Part shown: piece after piece, positions 48,301 to 57,742 of the stretch | Layout of the letters: each line of letters opens with the position of its first letter | How positions within the stretch are numbered: position 1 is the first letter of the stretch | Origin: Hymenopus coronatus | Taxonomy: Eukaryota > Arthropoda > Insecta > Mantodea > Hymenopodidae | Direction of reading: 5' to 3' | Length of the DNA: 64,000 nt | Assembly: GCA_030762935.1 (NCBI GenBank) | Contig: CM060882.1 | Span: forward strand, 21,643,001-21,707,000 | Made by a program: the position numbers and the translations under genes | Notes under the pieces: model-generated | The model's input: only the letters and a program-made list of their open reading frames with translations | What the model was told of the DNA's origin: nothing | Database searches by the model: none

Positions 48301-51300
48301 TTTCCTTCTTAATTCCATCTATCCATTACAAAAGCCCTCTAACAACACCTCCTTTCCTTGTTCTTTAGTCAATCTCATCTTCCGTATTAAAATGTTTCTA
48401 AATTCTCTTTATTTTTTGCCGTAGTCGTGTTCAATAAAAGTCTTGACCCTCAACTTTGATGAATTGATTAAAATTCTCCATTTAAAGTTTACTGTTACCA
48501 GCTTCACTATTAAAGGTGGCTCCCTTTTTCCTATTCTAAACGAGTTGACTATTTCTCATCCTGCTACACCGTGCAATATAAATAACTGTAGTATACATAA
48601 ATAGAATCTTACCTTCAGGTCGAGCCTTGGGCTTTGCAAGTCCAACATCCTGCATAAGTTCAAATGCAAAGCTAACATTGTGGACCTTCTGATCAAAGTC
48701 CTGAGGTGTGAGATGAAAGCTATATAAGGGGACGAAGAAGCCCTCTAGGAGACCCATTAGAAGTGTTAGGTATACACCATCATGGAACTGTGTGTCCAGA
48801 TCAGACACCTCGAGATTCACTTTATTCAGATGCTTGTTGACAAATGTGACTAGAGACTGCAATAAAACAAATACATTACATATGTTTATTTTTTTACCAA
48901 TAAACAACAAAAAATCAACAAACTTTTAAGTACAGATACTGTCTCATAAGTAATGTCATTTTTCAAGAAAAACAATTATTTAAAATGTGTTCTGACAAGC
49001 AATTAACTAAGATTCAAAATGCAGACCATTAGATTTTATGGTCTTGAGCCATCTTACAGCGAGGTTTATTATCCCACCGATGGTGCCAGTCTCTGGTTTT
49101 AGATGCAAAGAATGCGGTAAGACCCACTTGCACTGCTTCAATGTTGTCAAAATTTCTTCCATGTAGAAAATGGGCCATGGATCGAAAAAGATGATAATCT
49201 GATGGTGCGAGATCAAGGCTGTATACTGAGTGTGGTAGCAGTTCAATTCCTGAATTTTTTCCATGGTTGTTTGTGCAGTATGGGGTCTTGCATTGTCCTG
49301 TTGCAATAGAACTCTATTTCAATTAACTAATGCTGGGTATCTCCATCTCAAAATTTCATGTACTCGTTTCAGTTGCTGAGAATAAAGATCTGCATCAATC
49401 GCCCGCCCATTTGGAACAAATTCCCAGTGAATCACACCTTCAAAATTCCACCAGACACACATCACTTTGGGACCGAACCAATGTTTTTAACGATGACTTT
49501 GGCAGGTTGGCGGGGATCAAGCCATTAATTCAAGGCATCAGGTTTCAGTAATATACCCATTTTTCATCACAAGTGACAATTCTCCTGACAAATCTATCAT
49601 CCATGGGATTACAGATAAGCTGATGACAGATATCCACTCTACACTGAGCCTGTTGAGCTGTCAGTTCTTGAGGTATAAATCTACAGCTTCTGTATGATTT
49701 TCCAAGTATCTTAATGTGGCGATGTATATATCTTTTGATGCACCAAATTCTTCTGAAAGCCTATGGGTACTTTGTTGCAGATTTTCTCGCAAAACTTGGA
49801 ATGTATCCTCAATATTCTATACTTCAGGTCTTTCAGAACATGGTAAATCTTTAATGTTTTCATCTCCATTGTTGAAACATTGGAACCATCGTTGTGCCAC
49901 ACGCTCATTAAGACACCTTCTCCTTCCATTTCACATATTCTTCGAGCTGCGGCAGCAGTTTTATAATCTTGTTTCCAGAAGTGCTTTACAAGGACTCTGA
50001 GTTCAAACTTTGTTATCTCCATTTTGTGACTATTTACAACTGAAAACTGACACATGCTCGCAAAGTATGCGACATAGCCATGGCATCCTGTAAATAGCAT
50101 TGCCAAACCAAAGAAACCCAATAAATTTTCAAAACACCAAAATTAAAAAACAGACATTACTTATGAGAACCTAATATCTTAATAATTCTTTTAAGCTAAA
50201 AGTATATCACAGTAAACCACAAACAATGTTTTGGAAAGAACTTGGTAAAACAAATTAATGGCTCAACTTTCCAACACGTGTTGCGAGATTTTTCTCACAG
50301 TTCAACATGAGTGACGTTATTTCCAAGCACAGTTTGATATTTTTGGTCTAATATGTATTTAGAATTAGTTTTTAGTGCAATTTGATGTACATTTTGATGC
50401 AATTTGAGATAATTTTCTTAGCATAATTTAAGGTTTATGATTTTTTTATTTATTTCCTACTGCCATGTAGCCATATTGAAGAATGCAGTGCAGCCAAATT
50501 CTTGGTTTTTTTAACTTAAAACATGTAGCCAACATTATTTTTTGTTCCTAAATTACGACTAGCTTACTTCCCACAAATTTTCATACATTGTTTATCCCTA
50601 AATTACACTATGGGCACTAAACGTTTATTTGTTAATTTAACATTAAATGCTCAAATTAATTGCTACATATGTTGTTCTTCTCAATTTCGTACGCTGCTTC
50701 ATATCACTTTCATTTTTACCTAGTGTGGGAATGGTTCAGATAGCCGTGGTATCTAGTGCTATATATAATGGTCTGGTCATCCAATCAAAATCTAATGCTG
50801 TGAGTTTGGATCCCAGCAACTACAATCAAATGTGTATGTGATAAACAACGGGGAAGACCCTTATAATATATGAATATATTTTCCACATGGCAAAATATAA
50901 TAAAAACATATAGCTTATGATGAAATTCAGTGTTTCCAAGTTTTCTACAAAGAAATCAAGATGCTTGTCATTAAGAAGAAAAGAAAGTAGGCTTTTAAAA
51001 TGCTTTTTCTGGTGAAAACATTCCATCTTATATTTAGGCCAAATACAGTGATGCAGAATTCAGTTGCTGTCACTTCCATTTGCAAATGTTGGAAAAATTA
51101 TGTCACAATCTGTAATTCAGTTTAGCCAAAGTATAATATTTATTTTCACAAATTTTACAAATTATTATACATTTCCTTACATGTTTATCTCTCCACTGAG
51201 TTGCTGTTTACCCAGGGGCCCAATAGGCTCAAACCCTGTGGTTGTCGAGCTATTGGGTCCTGCTATATCTTAAACCTAATACATACTACCTCTTAGTGTT

Positions 51301-54300
51301 TAATTGTCTTCTTCTGTGTCCTGCTTATCCATTTGGCTCTTACTCTACCCAAAAAGTTTCCAATTTCAAGTCATTCAGGTCTGATATCTTTCTCTCATCT
51401 TCTGCCCACTTTTGCACAGATTCTGTCAAAACCCCAGTATAAATCTTACCTAGCACAGATAATAAACAAATTCCTCTATAGTTTACTGGGTTATCTCCCC
51501 CTTATTCTTAAATATTGGCATTACTATTGCTTTTCTCCAACTGCTTGAAACATTATCTTCTTCAAATACTTTGTTTAGAATTCTCACTAGTAAACCTAAT
51601 CTACTTTCATTTCCACTCCATACCTTCCATAACTCCCCTGGAATCCCATCTATACAGCATGCTTTGTTCCTTTTTCATCTTATTTATCCTTTTACTCTCT
51701 CTATTCCTATCTGACAATCTAATTGCTGAATATCTCCTATATTTTCTAATTCTTTAATACTTTGTTCCCTCTGTTCCGTCCCAGGAAAGTTATTAAAGTA
51801 TCTGTACCATACTTCTGAGCTTATGCTATTTTCTCTAGCTTTAATCTTATAGGTTTGTTTCACTAAGGACCAAATTACTTTTGTATCATTATTCTTGCTG
51901 CCTCAAAGATTTTCTGACTCATCCCCCCCCCTTTTTAGCTTCCATAAGTTTAGTCAAAGTAAATAAGTGTTACAAACCTTTTTCACGACCTGCAGTTTAT
52001 CAGGTGCATGGTCAAAGAGTGTGTCAAAGGCATCTCTCTCGCAGCGCATTCCGAGGTCATCATAAGTGGAAGTAATCTCTTCTAATACTGTTCGATGACT
52101 GAGTGATCCATCTCTTTTCTGTAATTAGAATTATATTTTGCTTCAAAGAGTGGTGATAAAATGTTGTCACATCTAGCAGTCACAGTTTTCATTATATTTG
52201 AGTAAATCATTAGCTAAGGCCAACAATATCTAACCATTAAGTAATACTTGTAATAATGTGCGATAATATAAATGTATATTTATAGCCAAATATTGGTTAT
52301 TTTATATATATAACATGATTATGACTTTTTGTAAATTTAAAATGCCTTTTTTTTTAACTTTACTGTGCCTTCTTTTTAATTTTTAAAGCCCTTTTGCCAG
52401 CCTATTTTGGCTGTTATAAATATCTAAACATCAGTGCTTTGGCATTACATTCAAAAACTCGAAAATAAATGTACATCCAATATTCATTAAATGAAGATAA
52501 AACTAAAACTGTGTCAGTATCTACCTGGGCCTTAAAATTAGAACAAATTATCCCAACGGTAATTAGCTCTGATGTCTTATTTCTTCAACATTGTTACTGT
52601 ATGGCATTTATTTTCATATGACTGTATAGTATTTTATGAAGGAACTTTTGGTGCGTGTTAATTAATGAATAAGTAAGAACAGTTTTACTGTAAACTAGCA
52701 CATTATGAAAGCACTCACCTGCACCACTACCACAGCCACAGCAACATTCTCTGGAAGACGAACTGGAGCTCGGAAGTGGCGAGCTAAGGCAACTAGAAGA
52801 TGTAATATTGCTACAATATTCTTTGAATGAACACTTTCTACACTCCACTTCTGCTGAGACCAGCGGGGCAAACTCAAAACCTGCAAAAACATATATCAGA
52901 TATGTGACAAAATGTCTGTACTGTGCAAGAATAGCAAATGAATACTACTGTATATACATTTTTGCCTGCACAAAGAGCAAATGCAATCATACATTACATA
53001 GTGGAAGCTTGGCTTCATTCAAATTTTATTATGAAAGCTGTGTTCTGAACATGCAATGATACATTACCATTACCAATATTAATGCACATAATTTATAAAA
53101 CAATACAGACTGAGTCGACCAGACATTCTATGGCTTCACATACCTCAAACTTTTCTCGACACGTTTCACCTTCGGTTGAAGGCGTTAGGAAAAGTTTTAG
53201 TTTGTGAAGCCCTAGTGTCTGGTCGACTCAGTCTGCATTGTTTTATAAATTATTACAGTGCTTCAGTGTTAATTCCAATTGGTTTTTAAACTATTTTTTT
53301 AACAATGCACATGTTTAGAATGAACTGTGTACCCTGGTGTATAGTCAACCAACTACATATTAATATTTTTTGCTTGGTAGTTGCTCTAGCATTCTTTAGT
53401 GCAGTTTATTAATGGTTGCCAAAACTGTTAAATAAAATAAAACAGTAGTTGATTTATACCTATGAAATGGTTTTATATATGCATCGGTTCATAGATGAAA
53501 CTGACTTGAAAGTTAATTGGGGACTCACAACTGCCAACCAACCAATAGTAAAGGTACATTTTAAAACTTAATACTTGGGTAACAATTGAATAACTGATAG
53601 CCAACTATAGAATAATTTTATAGTTTTTTTCTGATAGTGCCATCGCTTATTATAATCATTAATGTAACACACAATAAACTCACTCTATTTGTTGCAGCCA
53701 GAACTATCCCTAGCTTTTGTTTCTGTCCCTCCTCAGACTGAGTCACTTCAGGAACATCCAGCTTCTCTCCAGTCAGCTTTTCTGCAGTAATAAAACACCA
53801 CATATAAGAATTGTCTTTTTAACACTATATTAGACTCACCCTTAGATTAACCCTAGCTTAAACAATACAATGCCTACTAGTGATGGGACAAAAAAACACA
53901 ACAATTTTGAAACAGTTTCATCACTAAAACTGTTTCATAAAACACTTCTGGAAATTGCATGCACTGTGTTATTCTTTCATGTATCACTTCCCCGCAACAG
54001 AACTATGCCACAATAACAGCAATGCCTGAGTAGTTATTTCACTTATTGCAACAATTACTACATGCAGTTGTTGTGTTCCACTACCATAAATATTATGTCA
54101 TTGCTTCCAAAGTTTACCGCATTGTAGCGAGCAGCCTGATATTATCATGAAATTTGAATGTATTAATTAAACTCATTCCTTGTCATTCACATGCAACAAT
54201 GCTTTGCTTCCATAAATTGATAATTTTCTCTTCAGTGTAGCATGTGATTTTATCAATGGACTGTATTTATCTCATGTCTGCAGCAGTTTTGCAGCTCATC

Positions 54301-57300
54301 AATGGGCAAAACAGTTTAGGGAATTTCTGTTGCAGGAAACTGTTTTTTGAAACTGTTTCATGGTTGCAAAAGAAACAGATTAAACTGTTTTATTAATTTG
54401 ACCGTCACTGTTACTAAATTCTTCCAAACATCAATCAATCAGATTAAACTGTTTTGCAAAAAAAACAACTTTTGTCACCACTAATGCCTATTATCATATT
54501 TAACACAAATGTATCCAGCTCCTGAATCATGGTGGTGGAGGCCATACAAAATACCAAGACAGCTTGTTTTTAAACATTCAATTGTACTATGAAATTCATA
54601 CAGATGAGCTGCAGTGAGATCATGAACAAACCACGTAAAAACTTTTTTGCTTTTTATTTTTTATTTATTTTTTTAGGGATGTATTTGTGTGTTTATGATC
54701 CACATTTTCATGTGGGTTGTTTGATTTCCTAATATCAGCAATGTTTAAGGCTTTGCGTAGCTATTTAAATACTTCTAAATACAGTACTGTAATGCACATT
54801 AACATTTTAAGTGTTGCTTTTCTCAAAAATTTTTCTCAGCATCTTTTATTACTTAAAATGCTCCATGTGTCAAAATTTTAAGCCATTAATTTCTAATTTT
54901 GAGCAAAATTTCTAATTTATTACCTAAGAGACTCACATGGCCATTTGTTGTTATTTGTTCTTAAATGTTTTCATAGCTTTATGTTGATAAAATTAAACTC
55001 CAATGTGACATTCTTTACAATCGTCTGTTAAGGATGAAAAATTCTGGATCTGATGTAACTGTTTATATTAGGGGCATTTTTAATTACCACAATTAAATTA
55101 AGTAAATACAGAAAAGAAACAAATTCTCTGAAACAATTGCATGTATCTGATTAAGTTTGCATGTGGTCCTTATATTACATTATCATATTGATAATTTAAA
55201 GTCGCTGAAATAAAAATTATAGATTTTTTTAGACTTTTCACAGGTGCTTTGTGTTAACGTGAATTGTATCACAAAGAAAAATAGGAATCAGTAATGAGAG
55301 GCATTAACAAATACAATCAAAAGATAAGCTACCAATAATATTTATCACTGCAGCAAGGCATTGTTTGATTTAAACAAAATGACCTGGGTTATAAGCAGAT
55401 CATTTCATTATAATCACATATACTCCCTTAGCAGCTGCAGAAAATTAACAAAGCATGAGTTGGTAGTATAATTATTTAATTTTTTTTTCTACTAGAGCAA
55501 AGAAGGAAAGAACTTTCATAATAATTTTCCTAGCATACTTAAAGAAGTATGACTTATTTCCTATTGCTCCATTCTGTCGTGGTCTGTGTATCACAACTGA
55601 CATTCATCTGTTTGTTCCTGTTCTAATGAACAATTAGATCACAGTACATGCAGGTCCCCATGGATGGCCACAGAATTGCCATATTAAGTAAGGGGTAGGT
55701 TCCATTAGCAATTCTGTTGAAGCCTGTGCAAGTTTTCTGCTAAACAAATATTTAGGTCTCCTATCTTCCTGAAGGTCAGAAATGATGATGTTTGGGGTTA
55801 AAGGGCGCTCAACTACTAGGTTATCAGCGCCCTTAGAAAACTAAAAAGGACACATAACCAGATTTAAGAATGAGTTAAAATTAGCTACAGATAAAATGCC
55901 AGCTAAAATTAGACATAAAAGAGATGGTAAAAACTGTCCATTGCTAAAATATTTTTAAAAATCCATGAACAATGGTAAACAATAAGCCTAAAAAGGAATA
56001 AAAGTATGACAAATTAAAAGCGGAGGAGCATAAAATAATAAAACAAACTAGATCCTGACCGTAAAAGTAATTGTTGATAAAAATTTAAAAACCTTCGCAA
56101 CTGTACCGGGGTCATTGCCAAGAGCCACCACGAGGGAGGCTGGCAGCTGGAAAGTTGTGCGAACAGCTGCTAGAGCAGCACACTCTACTACATGTGCCAC
56201 CATCAGTGCTGCTCTGCAGCGAGAACAGACAGGGTCAGGATCTCTAGTAAAAAGGTGACTATGAGTAAAAAAGCAGTGGTGAAGGTCAGAAAGAAAAGGC
56301 AATTTAGCTTATAGATGGAGTTCTTCCAGTTATTCTGCCTCTTTTTGGGATACTAGCTATTCTGCCTCTTTTTGGGATACTAGCAACAGCAGAAACATCA
56401 ACAAAGTTATTCAATTCTAGACTTAACAGTACTTGCATCCTGTATGCTTCCATGCACATACCTTTTCTTGGGTGCTAGCTTTATGGGGAAGCGAAGGTTA
56501 GGAGGAAGAAGAGAGAGAGAGCTCTTTAGACAGTGTTGTAAACCAAAGAAAGTTTCTTTCTTTGAGACCCTCAGCCATTGTGGTGAATGGGTTATCTGGT
56601 TTACCACTGACAAGCTGAATTATTAAACAAAATACAGCACAAGTGCATGTGCAGAATTTGGGGATCTACAAACACAAGAGACCTTAGCACTGAAGCCAAT
56701 ACATATCAGAGTTTATAGTGTGTTTCATGTCTCAATGTTGCCATTCTGCTCTGCTTCCAAAATCGTGCAAAACCTACCAAATGAAGATTAGGGAGCCAAG
56801 CACCCAAAAAAGCTAAGACAAAATGTGTATTTATTCCATTTTGGAGAGAATTTATCATGATTAACAAGATGTAGAAAAAGGAGTATTTTTTTTTAATAAA
56901 TTAATAGAACAGATATGTAAATAAATCATAGAAGAGAGTGTAAAAAAAGCCTTCTGATGTGTTCAGTAGCATGATATATGCTACTGTCAAGATTTATGAT
57001 TCAAATCCCAGCTATGGCATTGAATATTTCAGTCTGATTCTACCTTTCCAACTTAAGCGTTATTTGCCTTATATGAAAGAAATATTGACTGACCTTGGTT
57101 AGAGCAGATGACAGTAAGCTGAATATCCATAGTTCAAATCCCAGGTTGACTTTCAATTTTTCAGCCTAATTCTACCTTTCCAACTTGTGTTTTCTAAATT
57201 TAAGTTTCATTTAATACAATGCATCAACAAATAATTATTGATATTAAGATAACATGAATTTTCTAAAACTTAGATTATTAACTTGGAAACATATTTTCCT

Positions 57301-57610
57301 GCATACATTTTTCTTGGTAGAAAAGACTTCTGATATTCATGTATGATTTGATATAAATAAACCTAACGATGAGCCCAGAGTAGCACAAAACCTTTGAACA
57401 TCCTTAATTATTATTCTGTTAATGAAAGTTAGTTACCTAAAAGCTTCTGCAGCACTTGTCCATCATACAGATCTTCTTCAATATCCTTGACAATGATCCT
57501 CTGATCTGCAAGTTCATCGTTTATCCATTCAATAAGTACAGCAATAAGTTCTTTCAACTTTGGTTCCTCAAATGATCTAGGCTCAATCATTGATCTCTCC
57601 TCATTCTCCT
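36315..57610 (-). CDS. parvin: Parvin (actopaxin/CH-ILKBP), six exons, 5' end outside window
   Basis: Exons in order: 57610-57437, 53781-53684, 52880-52719, 52118-51978, 48856-48613, 36391-36315. Their 896 coding bases form 298 codons with stop and no frame break. Against human alpha-parvin (372 residues, recalled) about 75 N-terminal residues are missing. The first two exons carry calponin-homology domain 1 (IIVKDIEEDLYDGQVLQKL, then EVTQSEEGQKQKL, continuing into exon 3). The fourth and fifth exons hold the linker (ERDAFDTLFDHAPDKL) and CH2 (LVTFVNKHLNKVNLEV, FVPLYSFHLTP, FAFELMQD). The last exon ends DLKSTLRVLYNLFTKYKNMS. Parvin binds ILK's kinase-like domain through CH2, plus paxillin and F-actin, at integrin adhesions. 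Introns carry mariners, SINEs and non-LTR debris, and the last is 12.2 kb. Confidence 0.97.
36540..36592 (-). repeat. SINE-D 3' tail fragment
   Basis: Reverse complement AAGCGGGTGTTAAACACTGT followed by poly(A) equals the last 35 bases of SINE-D. Confidence 0.6.
36600..37090 (+). pseudogene. Non-LTR reverse transcriptase C-terminal remnant
   Basis: NYDHFRLVISGTLSTYIKNM followed by GKELYNNLPEEIKLLTDLTG matches the LYNxLPxEIK motif close to the C-terminus of arthropod non-LTR reverse transcriptases. Several stops and frame changes upstream. Confidence 0.65.
37150..37705. other. Parvin last intron, unassigned sequence
   Basis: No gene or family repeat recognised. Confidence 0.4.
37712..37868 (-). 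repeat. SINE-A, 5' half
   Basis: Reverse complement: GTCCTCTGTGGTGTAATGGT (A box) and GGTCGTGGGTTCAAACCCGG (B box); 3' half lost. Confidence 0.75.
38007..38762 (+). mobile_element. Pogo/Tigger-like element remnant with transposase C-terminus
   Basis: The left part starts CAGTTGAACCTGTTTTATAA, which looks like a pogo/Tigger terminal repeat. The ORF at 38409-38762 encodes FNTFMHFDDNLAVCGELQDE, an acidic stretch, then SEVLSAINVCRRYIGAKSG. This is the acidic tail order seen after the DDE domain in Tigger/jerky/CENP-B-type transposases. The DNA-binding and DDE domains are gone, so it is a deleted copy. The right terminal repeat was not found. Confidence 0.55.
38916..39766 (+). repeat. HINE-like element, copy 17 (near full length)
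   Basis: Head TACTTTCTCTATACAAACTA with ATGTACAT centre; tail GGAACATATCAGA plus T-run. Confidence 0.92.
39780..40710. other. Parvin last intron, unassigned sequence
   Basis: A 104-codon open stretch on the minus strand (40648-40334) shows no recognised domain. No family repeat was seen. Confidence 0.4.
40717..41570 (-). repeat. HINE-like element, copy 18
   Basis: Begins TCTGATGTTTCATTCACATG; head on the right is degraded (TATTATGTACATTGTGCGTA). Inverted relative to the next copy. Confidence 0.8.
41571..42196 (+). repeat. HINE-like element, copy 19 (partial)
   Basis: Begins after the head (AACAAATAAAAACCAAAAGT) and ends at ATAGAAGAATAAGCTTTT before the terminal hairpin. Confidence 0.75.
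42225..43090 (+). pseudogene. DUF4817-associated transposase remnant
   Basis: Reads LKLKPYKIIIVQELQPCDTE, then KLIFFTNKAWFYLNGHVSTQ and NNRYWSTEKPNIVLKMPVHD, later QQDSATAYTADLLLKLIEEI and HRLEELKDNIRREITATSEE. These match in order the HTH end and DDE-type core of a transposase group common in arthropods. The first catalytic Asp (TDEAHF in relatives) is Asn, and stops plus frame shifts occur after 42647, so it is dead. Confidence 0.8.
43195..43455 (+). repeat. SINE-E (tRNA-derived, full head)
   Basis: CTTAGCATGGTGGTAGTGCA (A box) and GATGGGTTCGATTCCCAAAA (B box) form a tRNA-like head, followed by a GC-rich body (GAGGTCCCTGGAGGACCAAT). Only copy in the window. Confidence 0.7.
43866..44115 (+). 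repeat. SINE-D (tRNA-derived, full length)
   Basis: Head GCTGGCCGAGTGGTTAGACC (A box, Leu/Ser-like) and CACGGTTCGATCCTAATCG (B box). Body with CGGTTTCCCCCGCCATCGCA, end AAAGCGGGTGTTAAACACTA then poly(A) and a TA repeat. Confidence 0.85.
44300..44760 (-). pseudogene. Non-LTR element RNase H domain remnant
   Basis: MDGSSLPNNSGTGAGAICPL carries the first Asp (TDGS in relatives), FYGEISAILQSLQNLLYYIN the Glu, and VVLLSDSKATIISIISD the third catalytic Asp. This order is typical of RNase H domains in non-LTR elements (R1/I/Jockey type). Upstream codons are broken by stops. Confidence 0.8.
44879..45009 (+). repeat. HINE-like element, tail-only fragment
   Basis: Ends AGAGAAAGTCATGTGAATGG and AACACATCAGA. 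Confidence 0.8.
45050..45540 (-). pseudogene. Penelope-like element reverse transcriptase remnant
   Basis: KLVRYVDDVFVVVPKKLAED contains the YxDD catalytic motif. It is followed by IQFTMETEKDQILPYLDLKL and KITYGIYRETTHA, which match the LPFLDV...VYRKPTHT order characteristic of Penelope-like reverse transcriptases. A (TG)n tract at 45247-45280 has expanded inside the coding part as a His-Thr run. The GIY-YIG nuclease end was not found. Confidence 0.75.
45880..46430. other. Parvin last intron, unassigned sequence
   Basis: The motif CTGAAGA, weak stem, GAAAT at 45897-45926 faintly resembles a hammerhead core, too degraded to call. Otherwise nothing recognised. Confidence 0.35.
46432..47704 (+). 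mobile_element. Mariner element with disrupted transposase, split by SINE-B
   Basis: TA dinucleotides flank both ends (46430-46431 and 47705-47706), and the ends share an ATAAGxCCCT core in inverted orientation. The ORF at 46579-46995 holds the helix-turn-helix region (FHLKGLTPKEIKEEMDSTLK, APSYSMIKRWVAEFKIGRTS, ARWVTHLLTPDQK). Catalytic Asps remain in TMDKTWIHH, LLHHDNALARHS and LPDLAPSDYQLFPNLKKFL, a mariner DD34D arrangement. SINE-B (47088-47215) with a deletion of roughly 35 codons and a frameshift near 47400 inactivate it. Sits in the 12-kb parvin intron on the opposite strand. Confidence 0.85.
47088..47215 (-). repeat. SINE-B, truncated, nested in mariner
   Basis: Reverse complement ends GGTTAAAGGACGTTAAAGTA plus poly(A). 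The tRNA head is missing and the insertion removed mariner codons at the junction. Confidence 0.8.
47780..48430 (-). other. Low-confidence open stretch, possibly non-LTR ORF1 debris
   Basis: Minus-strand frames read LAEGVTAGLDVSRQDNLSVV and VEIVLREEEEKRVVHGGARL between stops. I do not recognise a domain. Lies within the parvin last intron. Confidence 0.25.
48613..48856 (-). CDS. parvin: Parvin exon (CH2)
   Basis: Acceptor TTTTATTGCAG, donor CTGAAG|GTAAGA. Encodes 81 residues of CH2 and ends in phase 1 (Asp codon split). Confidence 0.96.
48939..50171 (-). mobile_element. Mariner element, 1233 bp, complete ends, dead transposase
   Basis: Inverted terminal repeats share TCTCATAAGTAATGTC (16 of 16) and are flanked by TA on both sides (48937-48938, 50172-50173). 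Translation along the minus strand gives MEITKFELRVLVKHFWKQDY, then FIPQELTAQQAQCRVDICHQ, IVTCDEKWVYY with the first Asp, and LLQQDNARPHTAQTTMEKIQ with the second. The third catalytic region is degraded and several stops and frame shifts interrupt the reading. It lies in the parvin intron between exons at 51978 and 48856, in the gene's own orientation. Confidence 0.9.
50180..51210. other. Parvin intron, unassigned sequence
   Basis: No gene or family repeat recognised. Confidence 0.4.
51213..51262. repeat. Short GC-rich hairpin
   Basis: GGGCCCAATAGGCTC pairs with GAGCTATTGGGTCC across an 18-base loop. It stands out from the AT-rich intron and may be a terminal hairpin of an adjacent element. 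Confidence 0.5.
51280..51800 (-). pseudogene. Non-LTR reverse transcriptase N-terminal-domain remnant
   Basis: Minus-strand frames give DGIPGELWKVW, LLVRILNKVFEEDNVSSSWR, KAIVMPIFKNKGE and a following YRGI-like region. This is the KxPGxDGIPxELxK ... VPIFKKGD..NYRGIS order of non-LTR reverse transcriptases. Multiple stops. Confidence 0.7.
51978..52118 (-). CDS. parvin: Parvin exon (linker)
   Basis: Acceptor TCTAATTACAG, donor AAAAAG|GTTTGT. Encodes 47 residues, KRDGSLSHRTVLEEITSTYD to KLQVVKK. Confidence 0.95.
52120..52715. other. Parvin intron, unassigned sequence
   Basis: AT-rich, no feature recognised. Confidence 0.45.
52719..52880 (-). CDS. parvin: Parvin exon (CH1 end)
   Basis: Acceptor GTTTTTGCAG, donor GTGCAG|GTGAGT. 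Encodes WSVESVHSKNIVAILHLLVA and RAPVRLPENV, phase 0 both ends. Confidence 0.96.
53094..53256. repeat. Foldback repeat with hammerhead-like centre
   Basis: Arms: TTATAAAACAATACAGACTG and AGTCGACCAGACA on the left pair with TGTCTGGTCGACTCAGTCTG and CATTGTTTTATAA on the right. The centre, read on the minus strand, is a CCTTC/GAAGG stem followed by GAAACGTGTC. Lies in the parvin intron between 53684 and 52880. Confidence 0.75.
53684..53781 (-). CDS. parvin: Parvin exon (CH1 middle)
   Basis: Acceptor ATTACTGCAG, donor AATAGA|GTGAGT. Encodes KLTGEKLDVPEVTQSEEGQK and on to LAATNR, phase 0 at the end. Confidence 0.95.
53878..54483. mobile_element. hAT-type MITE, 606 bp
   Basis: Ends are inverted: TAGTGATGGGACAAAA on the left, TAGTGGTGACAAAAGTTG as the reverse complement of the right. 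Flanked by an 8-bp duplication ATGCCTAC (53870-53877) and ATGCCTAT (54484-54491). The interior has several AAACAGTTT/AAACTGTTT motifs and no coding capacity. hAT elements make 8-bp duplications and often start TAGxGxTG. Confidence 0.85.
54492..55775. other. Parvin intron, unassigned sequence
   Basis: Nearly 1.3 kb of AT-rich sequence without recognised repeats or open frames. Confidence 0.45.
55780..56320 (-). pseudogene. Non-LTR retrotransposon 3' end
   Basis: Minus-strand reading FTRDPDPVCSRCRAALMVAH then VVECAALAAVRTTFQLPASL carries the CxxC...H...C zinc-like motif after the reverse transcriptase. The 3' UTR ends with the GGGCGCTGATAACCTAGTAG and TTGAGCGCCC hairpin and CATCATCATTTCTG. The upstream part is missing (5' truncation). 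Confidence 0.75.
56470..56790 (+). repeat. Dispersed repeat R2, copy 2
   Basis: Pairs with 30215-30480. The end (GTGCAAAACCTACCAAATGA) also matches 32688-32725, so R2 is longer than the first copy shows. Confidence 0.6.
56955..57190 (+). repeat. Two SINE-C 3' halves in tandem
   Basis: Both contain the B-box region (GATTCAAATCCCAGCTATGG and AGTTCAAATCCCAGGTTGA), followed by TTTCAGTCTGATTCTACC or TTTCAGCCTAATTCTACC. tRNA A boxes are absent or degraded. Confidence 0.6.
57437..57610 (-). CDS. parvin: Parvin exon (CH1 start)
   Basis: Acceptor CATTTCCAG, donor TTAG|GTAACT. Encodes ENEERSMIEPRSFEEPKLKE and continues to the QVLQKLL motif; begins in phase 1 and ends in phase 1. Confidence 0.95.
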
Positions 57611-57742
57611 CTGGAAATGAAAACAAAACACTGCATTTGCAGTCATGCAGCTTTGGCCTTACGACTATGGCTGTATCAGGATTTTAAACTTTCTATAGAA
57701 AACTAATAAGTTAACAACCCACATAATGAAACCATCAATTTT

